Source: Kuschelorhynchus macadamiae (taxonomy: Eukaryota; Arthropoda; Insecta; Coleoptera; Curculionidae). From it: a stretch of 64,000 nucleotides of DNA. Made by a program: the position numbers and the translations under genes. Under the pieces are notes generated by a model. The model was given only the letters and a program-made list of their open reading frames with translations. It ran no database searches and had not been told where the DNA came from. Location of the stretch: assembly GCA_030620095.1 (NCBI GenBank), contig JAUTXW010004695.1, forward strand, positions 930,001 through 994,000, read 5' to 3'. Positions 1-13,072 of the stretch are shown here, piece by piece; the first letter of the stretch is position 1; each line of letters begins with the position of its first letter.

Positions 1-689
1 CATTTTTAATTTTAATTATAAATTATATTAAATAAACTGTCTGGCATCTTTGTATTTGATATACTATTGTTTAATTTAAATTTTACAGTTACTTTGAATC
101 TGGTTGCTCAAAAGAATTTTCTGTTAACTGAACAAAAAGGATATATTCTTTTCATATCCTCATCACATAGTAAAATTTTCAAGTTGAAATAAAATATTAT
201 TTTTCACTTTTTAATGCATTTTTTAAAAACATTCATATCAAATATTCAGTAACGAAGAGATCTGTTTAAATAACATCTTTTGATGTAAATTCGATAACGT
301 TCCTTTATTTTCATTGTAAATTTAACTTGTTTATTTTCATTAAAGAGTTGGAGTTATGTGACCATCTTTTTCAGGTTTTATTTTCTCTTCTTATTACTTT
401 AATTTCCGATCAAATTGCCTGTAGGGTGCAAAGTCATTCAACATTAAATACTAAGTTCAGTCATTGATTTAAAAGAACATACCCTGTAGAAGACTACAAT
501 TTCTTCCACACATACTTAAGTTCAACTGTTTTCGACTTTTGAAAATCGACTTTCTTGAACACCAAGATGTGTTCAGATATCGCCTTTAATTTAAAACCGA
601 TTTTTTTAATAAAAAATGAAAAATCGCCATTTATCATTGATATAATTCTCTTTTTCCCAATAAAATACAGTTTTACATGCTATTTTTGT
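1..689. other. AT-rich stretch without a recognised feature
   Basis: I see no coding potential, terminal inverted repeat or structured RNA here. The sequence is AT-rich with short homopolymer runs and could be old degraded repeat. Confidence 0.5.
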
Positions 690-960
690 TTATACAGGCT
701 TACTTAAACTGTTTACCCATACCCTTAGTCCCTAGATGTCAAAAACTGTGTTGTCCGTCGGTCCGTCCTTCGGTTTGTCTGTCCATCTGTATGTCAGTTC
801 GCGGCATAGCTTAAAAACTTTATCAGATCGACTTCAAATTTTCGTCAAAAATTAAGGGTCATATAGGGATGTACCTCAAAGTTTTTTGTTGGAATCAACT
901 GGCAAAATTTTGGTACGAATTCAAGATGACTGAAAAAAATGGTGGCTTAATAAAATATTT
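690..960 (-). repeat. Unclassified dispersed repeat, family R, copy 1
   Basis: On the minus strand this carries the hallmarks of a family seen five times in the window: text ending in AAGTTTTTAAGCTATGCCGCGAAC, then a run of short GACA/GACGGA-like units, then a block ending CATCTAGGGAC. Related copies lie at 7356-7505, 52540-52915, 56503-56760 and 63895-64000. No coding capacity or terminal repeats were found, so the class is unknown. Confidence 0.6.
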
Positions 961-1069
961 AAAACTTCAGCCTGAAAAACTACTTAATGGATTAATTTCA
1001 AATTATGTGCAATAACTAAATGTGCTATAGGGGTCACTTAGTAAAATGCTGGTACTAATTCAACACACA

Positions 1070-1140
1070 TTCAGTGTTCCGATCTCGTGAAGTAAAGGTT
1101 CCTGAAGATGCCTCGTGCAATCGAAGGCGAAACGTCGGAA
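1070..1140 (+). repeat. Penelope-like terminal motif, copy A, with hammerhead-like core
   Basis: The sequence holds an initiator-like TTCAGTG near 1070, then CTGAAGA (1102-1108), a short GCC/GGC stem (1110-1112 with 1126-1128), and GAAAC (1129-1133). Penelope-like elements are known to carry hammerhead ribozymes with a CUGANGA and GAAA core in their terminal regions. TTCCGA at 1077-1082 is complementary to TCGGAA at 1135-1140, as expected for an outer stem, but two extra bases break the canonical junction, so this copy is probably decayed. The same motif family recurs at 5320-5390 and 41384-41460. Confidence 0.5.
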
Positions 1141-1551
1141 AGTGATTACATTTTGACATGGTCTAATCCCAAGATCTATGAATGCCGTCAAAGCTTTCAA
1201 CCATGCACAAACTATCTTAGTTTTCCAAAAGCTTTCTCACTGTCCTACCTGCCGTATGAAACGAGTGGTACCAAAATAGCACGGCATCTGCTGATCGAAG
1301 CATAATTATTGTTGTAATTTTTTTTTGTTATGAAAAAATTTTCCAAGCAGCAAAATATATTTAAAAACGAAAATTACCAATGAAGAAAGGACGCGAAGTG
1401 GATTTATTTCCAATACCTACCAAGACGAACTGGCTCAGACCAAAGGTTGGTAAAACGAAATAATATGGTTGGGTATTTTGTTTAAATCGTTCTCAATTTG
1501 TAAGATCGTGTAATCAATTTAATATTTTTGTATTTACTCACCTATTGTTGC
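1141..1551. other. Probable continuation of Penelope-like terminal repeat, otherwise featureless
   Basis: It follows the hammerhead-like motif. A 65-codon open frame runs across the motif itself but has no protein similarity I recognise. Nothing else can be supported. Confidence 0.35.
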
Positions 1552-2772
1552 CAGTGTATGAGATTAATTTTTATAATTTTTTATTTTAATATTTTATAAC
1601 GAACGGAGGTAAATTTTAGAGGTAAATAGGGTCATTTGGTCTCGTTGCGTTCCGTAGGCATAATAAAATACGCTATACTAAGCTAGGCTGGGCAGTCCGA
1701 ATTGCCCTGATTACCTTAAAGCTTGACGAAAGTACCCGAAGATTTCACAGCTACCGAGACGCAGCCGAACGTGATAGCAAATGGAATATGAAATCGCGAT
1801 TTGGGTGATCAGCCGGTCTCTTCTCATAATTTGATTTTATCGGTCGCGGCTTCACGTCGGCATGCAGAAGTTCAGTTGTTCAGAGGTCGCGCAGTCGATA
1901 TTCTAACTGGATATTGTTTCGGACGTTTTTAATCGATGAAAATTGATTTATATACTGTTTTTTGTAATATATATTTTTTATTTTTATGATCGATGTGTGA
2001 GTTGGATATATTCAAGAAATAAAATGTTGGTAGTGACTAGTGCAAAAAAATAAACAACTGAAAAGTGCTTGCGAACTTAATTTTGCAAAATAACCAATTC
2101 TAAGGTGGTCTATGTTTGAGTTGTGAATGTAGATGAAATAAAATGTCAGTAGTGCAAAAAATTAAACAACTAAAGAGTGGTAACGAACCTAATTTTGAGA
2201 AAATAACTTATATACGACAAACTAGTAAAGACAAAAATAAAGGGGTTCATCGAAACTTTCGCAAAAGTATGTACGATTTAGTTAAACTAGATATGTGGTT
2301 GTGAAATCTCTAACTCATTTTACTCTTATGTTTGTTTGTTGTTTTCTAAGGACTTGTTGGACTCATTATGGTGAAAAACCGGTGTTAAAGATTTAAAACA
2401 CTTAAAAGAAAAAATAAAAGAACATGCGTTTTCTGCAGATCACATGAAAGGTTAGGTGAACTATGCTAGGGTTGGAAGTGTTGAAAGTGTTATCTGAAAA
2501 TCCAAGGGTTTTTCGAGAGCTTATAAATTTTGTTGAGGAGTTGGGCCAATATAGACTATCCACTTTAGCAATGTTAAGTATCGAGAAATCGTTTATAAAA
2601 GGAATGTGCGTGCAATTTTAACGAACGTGTCATTCAGAATTTTTCCAATTCTAAAGAACGAAGAGTAGACCTGAACTGCAAGAGAATTTAAAGATAACAT
2701 ATTTATTTTTATTATGCCGATTTTTAAATTTGTTATTGACCTCCCAATATAATTCACCACGAGCCGCCACTG
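1552..2772 (+). mobile_element. Non-autonomous hAT element (TTF/DUF4371 type), copy 1
   Basis: The right end reads GAGCCGCCACTG at 2761-2772, the mirror of the left end of copy 2 at 4369. The left end is degenerate, with only CAGTG at 1552. Long stretches (for example 1618-1900 and 2520-2772) match the reverse complement of 8320-8640 and 4369-4650, so copies 1 and 2 are the same family in opposite orientation. It encodes only a deleted transposase (2143-2621). No convincing 8-bp target duplication is seen, so the exact left boundary is uncertain. Confidence 0.7.
2143..2621 (+). pseudogene. hAT transposase remnant, TTF zinc finger plus C-terminal piece
   Basis: Reading from ATG at 2143 gives MSVVQKIKQLKSGNEPNF and then text matching the TTF-type zinc-finger region of the sister copy at 4537-5115 (for example the SKDKNKGVHRNFRKSMYDL stretch), with stops and frame breaks. 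It ends with the same hAT C-terminal sequence, SIEKSFIKGMCVQF, as the sister. The central catalytic domain is absent. It is a deletion derivative and cannot encode a working transposase. Confidence 0.65.
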
Positions 2773-4368
2773 TAAGAAAGCTTTTAAAGAACTAAGCTAG
2801 CAAAGAGCAAACCATTTGGTTCTAAATTAAGAAGTACAGATTTTATAACCACTTAGTTTCCAAATAAAAGATGATTTTCAAAAGTCAAACAATTGAACTT
2901 AAGTACAGAGTACCTGTGCTACAATAAATATTCTTAGAATCGCCCGTAGAGTTCACAGCAATGACATAGAGGGTACTTCATTCAAGTAAATATATTGTTG
3001 TACAGTTCTACTTTTTTAACCTCCTTGTATATTCAAAACTGTAAGTTGAATGGTTGGCTATAAAATATGAAAACTCAATTGTATAATCAAACCGTATTCC
3101 ATCTAATTTAGAAGCGATTCGGTTTGTAATGAGTCTCTATGCAACATTAAACGTATATATTTACTAATTTTACCAAATTTTAACAACTGACAAAGATATC
3201 ACCAAAAATAAAAAACCTTTGCGAGAAAACATCCTGTTCTTAATAAAAAGTTTACATATTATTTTTAGAAGGATAATTTTTCTGGTTTAAACATTTGTTT
3301 TAAATATCCCTTAATTTAAATTTCATTTTTAACGAATCACTTTGTATACGTAAACTGAAAGAACAAGTTCTGCCTTAAAACGCTGTAAAGCCAGCTTTCA
3401 ATATTTTTCTTAATTCGTTAATTTTTGGGACTAAACTGCAAAATAATGACAATTTCATAAAAATGGCCATATAATCGTAGTTGGCCAAGATATCCACAAA
3501 ATCTCGAAAAGGCCCCGAAGGGTTGCTTAACTGTTACTAGGGGGAGTTATTACGACTATCTTACTTGACTGTCCTAAAAATGGGAATAACATGAAATTTT
3601 GGAGAATAGCATCTCTGTCTTTCACACCCTGTAGTATATGCGATTTGCAAAATAACGAATTCCTAAAATTAGAACTAAGAGTCAAAGAATCAACTCTTCA
3701 AATGTTGCCCAAAAAACTAGGTGTTTCGTTTATTTTTTTGATGATCAGTTTATATAAATATTCTAACTTTTTATATTGTTGCAGTATTTTATTTAAAAAC
3801 CCACCGTGGTAGAAAAAAACCGAACACAAGTTTGAAATCAGCATAACTTAAGTATCCAAAATTAGTTTGACCTCAGGCCTGTATAATTAGTTTCTTAATA
3901 TTTTTTTTTACACAAAACGCAAAGATCTGCAAGAATGATTTTATTCACGATTACATTCTTGCCTCTTACGAGGGAAGTAATACGTCATTAACAAAAAGAA
4001 AAAAACAAGGCATATTGAGTTAGCGCCAATAGCCGTTAGAAAAGTAAGTCATTGCCTTCCCTGAGGTGGCAATAATTCCAAACAAAAAGGCAGGTAGGCG
4101 TAATTTTAATACTTATGGAAATGAGGTCTTGGCCATTAAATCCACTGAGAGGTATAAGGGGTTGGCTAACTTATTTTTTACCTGTGCGTAACAGAACGAA
4201 AATAATACTCCTTTTAAGATGAACATTTTAGGGTTTCATATTATAAAGATTGTATGTAATTATGTAATTCTATTTCTTCTGGTTAAAAAACAAACCCATT
4301 TCTAAAACGTTTATTTTAGAAAAATATGCTGGCTTTTGTTTGACATTGTTCCAAAGTTTAAAAAACGT
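2773..4368. other. AT-rich spacer between two inverted hAT copies
   Basis: No coding region is supported; a 73-codon open frame at 3591-3812 has no recognisable similarity. The stretch at 3928-3990, with TTCACGATTACA and a nearby CTCTTACGAGGGAAG hairpin, resembles text just after the family R repeat at 56700-56760, so it may be a fragment of that repeat. Confidence 0.45.
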
Positions 4369-4536
4369 CAGTGGCGGCTCGTGGTGAATTATATTGGGAG
4401 GTCAATAACAAATTTAAAAATAGGCAAACTTCAAATAAAAATAAATATCTTATCTTTAATTGAGCTTTAAATTCCCTTGAAGTTCAGGTCTACTCTTCGT
4501 TCTTTCGAATTGGAAAAATGCTGAATGACACGTTCG

Positions 4537-5115
4537 TTAAAATTGCACGCACATTCCTTTTATAAACGATTTCTCGATACTTAACATTGCCAAAGCGGAT
4601 AGTCTATCTTGGCCCAACTCCTCATCAAAATTTGTAAGCCCTCGAAAAACCCCTGGATTTTCAGAAAAACCCGGTTCATCATGGCCACGTAATGCCAGCT
4701 CGAATGCCCCACATAATTTTACACAATCTTTAATTTTGTTTAAAATATAACGGATTTTGGATACATTTTCATTAAAATCTCTAAGGGATTTTCTATAAGC
4801 TGTGTCTAGCTGAGTGCGAATATCAACACTTCCGACCGTAGCATAGTTCACCGAACATTTCATGTGATCTGCAGAAAACGCATGTTTTTTACTTTTTCTT
4901 TTAAGTGTTTTAATTTTTTAACACTGGTTTTGCACCATAATGAGTCCGACGAGTCCTTAGAAAACAACAAACAAACATAACAGTAAAATGATTTAGAGAC
5001 TTCACAACCACACATCCCGTTAGCTAAATCGTACATACTTTTGCGAAAGTTTCGATGGACCTCTTTATTTTTGTCTTTACTAGTTTGTCGTATATAGTCA
5101 AAAGCAGTGTTATTG
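4537..5115 (-). pseudogene. hAT transposase fragment: TTF zinc finger, DUF4371 start, C-terminal end
   Basis: Read on the minus strand, the first part shows a TTF-type zinc finger (FYCYVCLLFS, then HAFSADHMK), broken near 4865. The last 108 codons are open and contain FELALRGHDE, the conserved start of the DUF4371 region in ZMYM1-like and related hAT transposases. This joins abruptly to RLSALAMLSIEKSF, which resembles the hAT C-terminal dimerisation end. The catalytic middle, several hundred residues, is deleted. Copy 1 (2143-2621) carries a similar deletion, so this deleted form probably spread as a non-autonomous element. Confidence 0.75.
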
Positions 5116-5319
5116 TGCGGGTCATACGATTTATCAACGACAAACTTTATAAGTTTTTCTTTTATTACGTGTAATCATATCCTCCGCATAAAATCCGGAA
5201 GATGAATTAGATAGAACTATGATATTTTCATATGAAAAAAGAAGATAAACATATAAATACCAGCAGTTGTAAAAATCCTTGAGGGATATCACTTCAAAGT
5301 CAGATTGACAACTCGCTAG

Positions 5320-5390
5320 AGAGTCTCTATTCGGACGCGAGAAAGAAAGCTTCGAAAATGCCAAATGTGATTTTGGCGAAACGTCAGCAA
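5320..5390 (+). repeat. Penelope-like terminal motif, copy C
   Basis: A strong hairpin (GCCAAA 5360-5365 with TTTGGC 5372-5377) is followed directly by GAAACGTC (5378-5385), the layout of stem II plus GAAA in the hammerhead-like motif seen at 1102 and 41419. The upstream core is degenerate (CTTCGAAAATGCC where CTGAAGATGCC is expected). It sits at the edge of a (TA)n tract inside hAT copy 2. Confidence 0.45.
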
Positions 5391-5439
5391 AACTGTTCTT
5401 TTCAGAACGACAGTATGAATATGTACACCCGGAATGAAA

Positions 5440-5441
<2 letters not shown>

Positions 5442-5496
<55 letters not shown>
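5442..5496. repeat. (TA)n microsatellite on the left flank of Tc1
   Basis: About 27 TA dinucleotides. The Tc1 element begins immediately after it. Tc1 elements insert at TA, and this tract offers many targets. Confidence 0.95.
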
Positions 5497-7355
<1,859 letters not shown>

Positions 7356-7361
<6 letters not shown>

Positions 7362-7505
7362 CCTTAATTTTAGCCTGAAATTTGAAGAAATTGGATAAGT
7401 AGTTTTTTAGCCATGCCGCGAACAGACAGACTGACGGACAGACATAGCTACAGACAGACGGAATTGATAAAACATGTTTTCCGCATCTAGGGACCCTTAA
7501 ACGTA
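7356..7505 (+). repeat. Dispersed repeat, family R, copy 2
   Basis: It contains AGTAGTTTTTTAGCCATGCC, a run of GACA/GACGGA units, and CATCTAGGGACCC. It matches the reverse complement of 690-960 and the direct sequence at 56580-56710. No coding capacity. Confidence 0.65.
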
Positions 7506-7937
7506 AAATTTAAATAAATGACACTGTATAAGTGGTTAGATTTTTAGGTCAAGCGGGGCTCATAATTTTTGCTGATTGATAAAAAAATCTCACTTTCATT
7601 AAGTGGCTGTATAAACAGAACATATCCTAAATCCTGATTGTTCCACTGATTCGGACCGCCTTCCGACTTTATTAAGGCGCTTGCTATTTTGTGTATTTTT
7701 GTTTTTGCCAACCAAAAAATTTTAACCAAACACATATTTTGCGAATTTTCTTATTTAGTCCCTCGGCATTTAATATATAAAATAATATTAAATGGCTATC
7801 TTAATAATATTGCGTAATATAATAAAAAAAAACTGTTTTTTCTCCCTGTATATTTGTAAATAGCCCATCGAGATTTAATAGCTCGATATAAGAATCACAC
7901 AACATTTTGGTATTCACTGTGTTTTCTGATTTGATTT

Positions 7938-8091
7938 ATAATGTTGGTGACTTTTGGATCCGCACGATAAGACCGCATTTGACTATACTAAGTTCTGGCA
8001 AATTGCGACCACTAGCCTTAAATTCGGTTATTTTCTCAAAATTAAGTTCGTTAGCACTCTTTAGTTGTTTAATTTTTTGCACTACCGACAC
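7938..8091 (-). pseudogene. N-terminal fragment of the hAT copy 2 transposase
   Basis: On the minus strand this reads VSVVQKIKQLKSANELNF, nearly identical to the start of copy 1 at 2143. Here the initiator ATG has become GTG (8089-8091). It continues about 30 codons to a stop. The Tc1-bearing interruption separates it from the rest of the gene. Confidence 0.6.
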
Positions 8092-8658
8092 TTTATTTCA
8101 TCTACATTCACAACTCAAACATAGACCACCTCGGAATTGGTTATTTTTGCAAAATTAAGTTCACTTTTTAGTTGTTTGTTTTTTTGCACTAGTCACTACC
8201 AATATTTTATTTCCTGTATATTTCCAACTCACACATGGATCATAAAAATAAAAAAATATATATTACAAAAAACAGTATAAAATCAATTTTCAACGATTAG
8301 AAACGTTCGCGCGACCTCTGAACAATTGAATTTCCGCATGCCGACGTGATGCCGCGATCGATCGACCGAATTATGAGAAGAGACCAGCTGATGACCCAAA
8401 TCGCGATTTCATAATTCATTTGCTATTGCCTTCGGCTGCCGTTCGGTAGCTGTGAAATCTTGGGGTACTTCCGTCAAGCTTTAAGGTAATCAGGGCAATT
8501 AGGACTGCCCAATCTAGCTTAGTATAGCGTATTTTATTATGCCTAAGGAACGCAACGAGGCCATTCGAACCGCCGCGCGCGGCTAATAGTGTATCGTATT
8601 TAACTTTTCCCAAGGTTCGCGTTTTATTACAACTATTAGGAGGGAAGAGCCGCCACTG

Positions 8659-9287
8659 ATAAATCAAATCAAAAATGTCTATTTTAACCCCTGCAGTATC
8701 CAGCTAATCCAAAAGAAAATGCTCCTTGTATTTATCCAATCGAATTTAGTCTGCGTTAATTTAAAAACTAAAAGCAATGAAAAATCACAATTTCCGGCAA
8801 ATAATGTAACACTTTTTAGAGATGGTAAATAAGTTTCATGTCAGGGAGGTCACTAATCGAAACATGGCTTAAAGGAACAATATTTTCTGCCCGCATAAAT
8901 GCTTGGTTCGAGTAGAATTTACCAGATCTTGAAATATTGGTTTATATATACACTTACTGTACTGATCGGCTACCCCTTCAAAATCGAAACAATAATTTAG
9001 TGAAAAACTGTTTTTATAGAACCAATTGAATAGAAAGGTAAGTTGTTACAATGGCGACAGTACAAGATTTTTAGTTTGACGTTAAAACCTTAAAACAGAC
9101 GTAAATTAGTTCAGGTTGATTCATCTTTAAGTGGTATGGGTTATGGCTTTTTTTTCTGTATAATAATATATGGTAGGTACAACCTATGGACCTCAGGCAG
9201 GATGGAATCTTATCTGTGATTAAATAACTGAAAAAACGGGTAAATAATTAAGGGATTTTTGGGACAGATCTAACTCAACCTAATAAA
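8659..9287. other. Spacer with no recognised feature
   Basis: AT-rich sequence between two elements. No open frame with recognisable similarity and no inverted repeats pairing across it were found. Confidence 0.5.
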
Positions 9288-9307
9288 TGAAGGGCCCATT
9301 GCAAAAA

Positions 9308-9577
9308 GTGCCTAAATCACATTTTCGTCGTTTTTGAACTATCAGTGCCATCTAGGGTAACTTTTCATAAGCTTTCTAATGGTATCTCTAGAATTATTGT
9401 AAGATGTGCCTAAGTCATTATATGAGAATATGAATTCTTAAAAATAGTTGCCAGTTCAATGTAACATGTGCCTAAGTCCAGTAAAATATTGTATTAAATA
9501 TCGCTGCAAGATGTGCCTAACTCCGCAATTTCTTAATATTTATATGTGATCGAATCAGTGCAAAAAGTGCCTTAGTC
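9308..9577 (+). promoter_or_regulatory. Left subterminal array of GTGCCTAAGTC motifs
   Basis: Five copies in the same orientation: 9308-9318, 9406-9416, 9468-9478, 9513-9523 and 9567-9577, each preceded by AAGAT, AACAT or AAAAA and differing by at most one base in the core. The first is part of the terminal repeat. Subterminal repeats of this kind bind transposase in other families such as hAT and CACTA, so this is inferred to be the transposase-binding region. Confidence 0.7.
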
Positions 9578-9599
9578 TACCACTGGCATATTCCCGCGT

Positions 9600-10432
9600 A
9601 ATATTGTCATGTATGTCATCAGCCATTTGCAAGCAGTGACAGAAGGAAGGGTGCTTCTAGTGTAGTGTCGTAGTGTCTAGTTGTCTTTATTGTTAGAATA
9701 TTGTGGTGATTATACCTAGTACATCGCACAGACGAGCCAGGTAAGTTGTGTCTTAGGATTTCAGTAATATTGTGTTCATATAAAATGATAATCTTATTTT
9801 AAGTTATCATAACCTCAAAACTATATTTTAATCACGATACACATAAGCTATAATAATAATAAATAAATTTGTCTGCTGGAGCATAGTATAATAAATATAT
9901 GATCAGACATTAGCTTTTGTTTATACTAATAATATGCATTTCCATCGGTGGTACATTTTGTGATCTTATTATTTAGACATAGAGGTAATTTGGGTGTCTT
10001 TTATTGAGAAAGATTTGGCAGGCATGTTTGCCAGATGGCAGCATGCGCAGAGAGTTCGCTTTTAGGACTAGTTAAAGAACATACGGCGTTAGCTTTTATG
10101 TATCGTAATTTAAATAAAAATTTGCCAAGTTTGGACGTTTCTTTCTCTTATCCGGTAATAAAATCGTCCGAATGAATACCTATTGGTCCCAAAGTGGCAT
10201 ACACGTCATTTTTGACCAATAAGCTAATTTTCGGGTAATTTTTTTTATCGAATGGCGATTGCATGAGAAGCTGGTTTTATAAATTCAATTTTATTTAGGA
10301 TCACAAGCTTTAGAGAAAAATAAAATATTTTTATATTATTTTTTTGTATTTATGAAGGTCTTATTAAAATTCGTCAAAAATGCAAAAGATCCATACGAAT
10401 TTAGCACAAAAAGTCTCCTTGTTACAGGTAAC
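9600..10432 (+). other. Untranslated first exon and 5' intron of the DUF7869-like gene
   Basis: GAGCCAG|GTAAGT gives a strong donor at 9740/9741 and TTGTTACAG|GTAAC an acceptor after 10426, 7 bases before the ATG at 10433. The intron would be 686 bases. A frame open from 10352 enters from intronic sequence and is not the likely start. No TATA box was identified. Confidence 0.5.
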
Positions 10433-12700
10433 ATGGATGACTGGAGCGATTTCTCTTCTTCAGGAAGTGAATTCGACATCTCACAAGCTGTTGTTAGCTC
10501 GTCGGATTCTGATTGTACATCACACTCAAAACCCAAATCAAAAAATAAATTAAAGCGCAGACGTGTGTCTGAAATAACCCGCAAAAAGCGACAACCTAAA
10601 AGAAGTAGTGTTTTATCTCAAGACTCATCTTCAAAAGAAATGCGCCCCAGCGAAAATAATATAAACTAGCCTGAAGGAAGCACCAATAAATTGCCTGTTA
10701 GAAGGAATTCACCACAACCTAGTTGCTCGTATCGCGTTTCTCAGAATTTAAACTGCCCAGAAAAGAACAGCAAAGAGTTAGAAGTTAGAAGTAGTTCGCC
10801 ACAACCCAGTTACTCATTTCACGTTCCTGAAGTGCATAAAACTTTTAGCAAATCACCCAACATTAGCAAAGCACCAGTAGGAAGAAAAGAAGCTAACAAC
10901 CCAGAACAAAAGTTTGTTGGAAAAAAGAGAAAATTAAAGCCAGAGACCTGGAAGAGGAATGTTAAAAAGAAAAGTCACTTTGATGCCCTTTATCGTCGAC
11001 CAATACGTGACTACCGGTGTAAGTGTGCCTCTATGCTAAATGTTGAGGAACAAACCAATATTTTTCAAAAGTTTAAAGCCTTTTCCTCCAGAACTGAGCA
11101 AAATATTTATCTGAAAGGATGTACACAGCCACAAACACCACGACATTCAAGAAGCAGAAAACATGATGCAAGAAGCAGAAGTGTTTCATATAAATATATA
11201 GTGCAAGTAGGAGGAAAAACAATACATCTTTGCCAGAATGCTTTTTTGGATTTACATGGTATAAAAAGATCCAGACTCAGACGCAAAATCCTGACATCTT
11301 CCACTATCTTAAAAGATCTAAGAGGCCGACACGAATCGAGGCCAAAACGAATTTGCATTGATGCTTTAAATAAAGTAAGGAGGTTCATAGAGGGAGTTCC
11401 TGCTCGTGAATCCCACTATTCACGTGCGCAAAATAAACTAAGAAAATACCTGGAACCAAACTTATCAGTAGCCGAGCTACATCGCAGGTTTTTGGAATAA
11501 AATCGTGATCAAACGAAAATTAGTTATGAAATGTTTCGAAGGGTATTTACTGAGGAATTTAATATTAGCTTTGGGTTTCCTAGAAAAGATACTTGCAAGA
11601 CTTGCACGACATTTTTGGTTTCCTTACAGCAAGCAGATTTAAACGGCAATGAAGATACAAGGAGAGATTTAAAAGTTCAACAGGAACTTCATTTGAGAAA
11701 AGCAGCTGTCTTTCAAGATGAAATAAAACAGGTTGTCAAAGATAAAGATCCGAACATTCTCGCAATATGTTTCGATTATCAAAAGAATATGCCAGTCCTA
11801 GTCACAAATATTCAAGATGAATATTACTTGCGACAGCTATGGATCCACAACTTGGGAGTTAAGAATCTAGCCACTAGTGAAACTACTATGTACATGTATG
11901 CTGAACATTTTGCACAAAAAGGACCTAATGAGGTAATTTCATGCTTGGACGATTTCATTGCTGAGAACAGAACAGAGAATCACAAAATTCTTAAGCTGTA
12001 CTGTGACAACTGTTTCAGTCAAAATAAGAACCGATTTTTGTTCGCTTATCTTGATCAGCTATGCTTGAACGGCATTTTCGACAGCATACAAATTTTATAC
12101 CCAGTTCCTGGTCACAGTATGATGCCCATAGATCGAGACTTCGGTTTAATAGAAAAGAGGAAGCTAAAATCTGAGGAAGTTGACAATCCAGAATATTATG
12201 TCAATTTAGTTACTAGTTGTAAGAAAAATAATCCCTTTAAGTGTGTTTTTGTTCAGCATTCCTTGAGGTCAGATGGAAAACTAAAAGAAGGTGACAGGAT
12301 TATTAAAGTACATGATTTTAAAGGATGGTTTACACCTCATCTTAAACCTTGTATCTCTGGCATTTCCCAAGCCAGGAGTGCAAAGTTTAATAGAGGAGAT
12401 CGGCCAGAGATGAAACAAACGTACTCCGGTGCAGGGACAGATATGAAAATATATAAAGTTGGTCAAAGTCGACTTATAGCAGGGGCGCCAAAATTGGCAT
12501 ATGGAGACAGCTACTTGTCAATAAAAAGTGCTAAACTACAAAACGTTAAGCACCTACTTAGCTTCGTAATCGCAGACACAGAATTCTATAAAAGAACTTT
12601 GACTGAAAATACAGCATCAGAATCTGTTGTTACGCGCCCTGCTTTACAAAATGAAGACTTGAATGAAAAAATAGATTCCGATACTGATATCTACGAATAG
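10433..12700 (+). pseudogene. DUF7869-like transposase, two in-frame stops
   Basis: All pieces are in one frame: 10433-10669, then TAG at 10667, 10670-11500, then TAA at 11498, and 11501-12700. The start MDDWSDFSSSGSEF follows a splice acceptor. The N-terminal third is serine- and lysine-rich with basic runs (KLKRRR, KKRKLK) suited to nuclear import. A middle region has paired cysteines (RCKCASML). The C-terminal half shows CFDYQKN, LYCDNCFSQNKN and PGHSMMPIDRDFGLIEKRK, which I read as a D, D, E set of an RNase H-like nuclease. That assignment is inference. Paired cysteines in DTCKTCTTF may bind zinc. With two nonsense codons and no frameshift it is a recently inactivated copy. Confidence 0.8.
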
Positions 12701-12839
12701 CTATGTTCTCTTTGTTCGATGCATTCATTGTTATTAGATAATATTACTCTGTTTTTTTTTGTTAAACGTTAAAAAATAAAATATTTTGAAATAATAAAAC
12801 GTTTTTTTTATTAATATTTCATTAAATTCAAAGAAAAAA

Positions 12840-13072
12840 GTGCCTAAGTACATTAATTCAAAGAAAAAAGTGCCTAAGTCCATTTTTGAAAAAATGGAAA
12901 TCTTGGAAAATAGACCACTAATTTTTCTTCTACTCAAAGTCAATAATTCCAATAGCAATAAAAAATAATGTGTTAAAAAATCAAGTAAATATTCAAAAAG
13001 GTAATATTTCCAGAGAGAAAAGAAAACTTCAAACGCGTTTTTCTCGAAAACTACAAAATGTGACTTAGGCAC
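12840..13072. promoter_or_regulatory. Right subterminal GTGCCTAAGTC motifs
   Basis: Copies at 12840-12850 and 12870-12880 lie inside a direct duplication of about 30 bases (ATTCAAAGAAAAAAGTGCCT), and an inverted copy at 13062-13072 belongs to the terminal repeat. The arrangement mirrors the left end with fewer copies. Confidence 0.65.

Noticed and set aside
10352..10432. Upstream start for the DUF7869-like protein
   Set aside because: It lies in the predicted 5' intron; the acceptor at 10426 and the acidic, serine-rich start at 10433 fit better.
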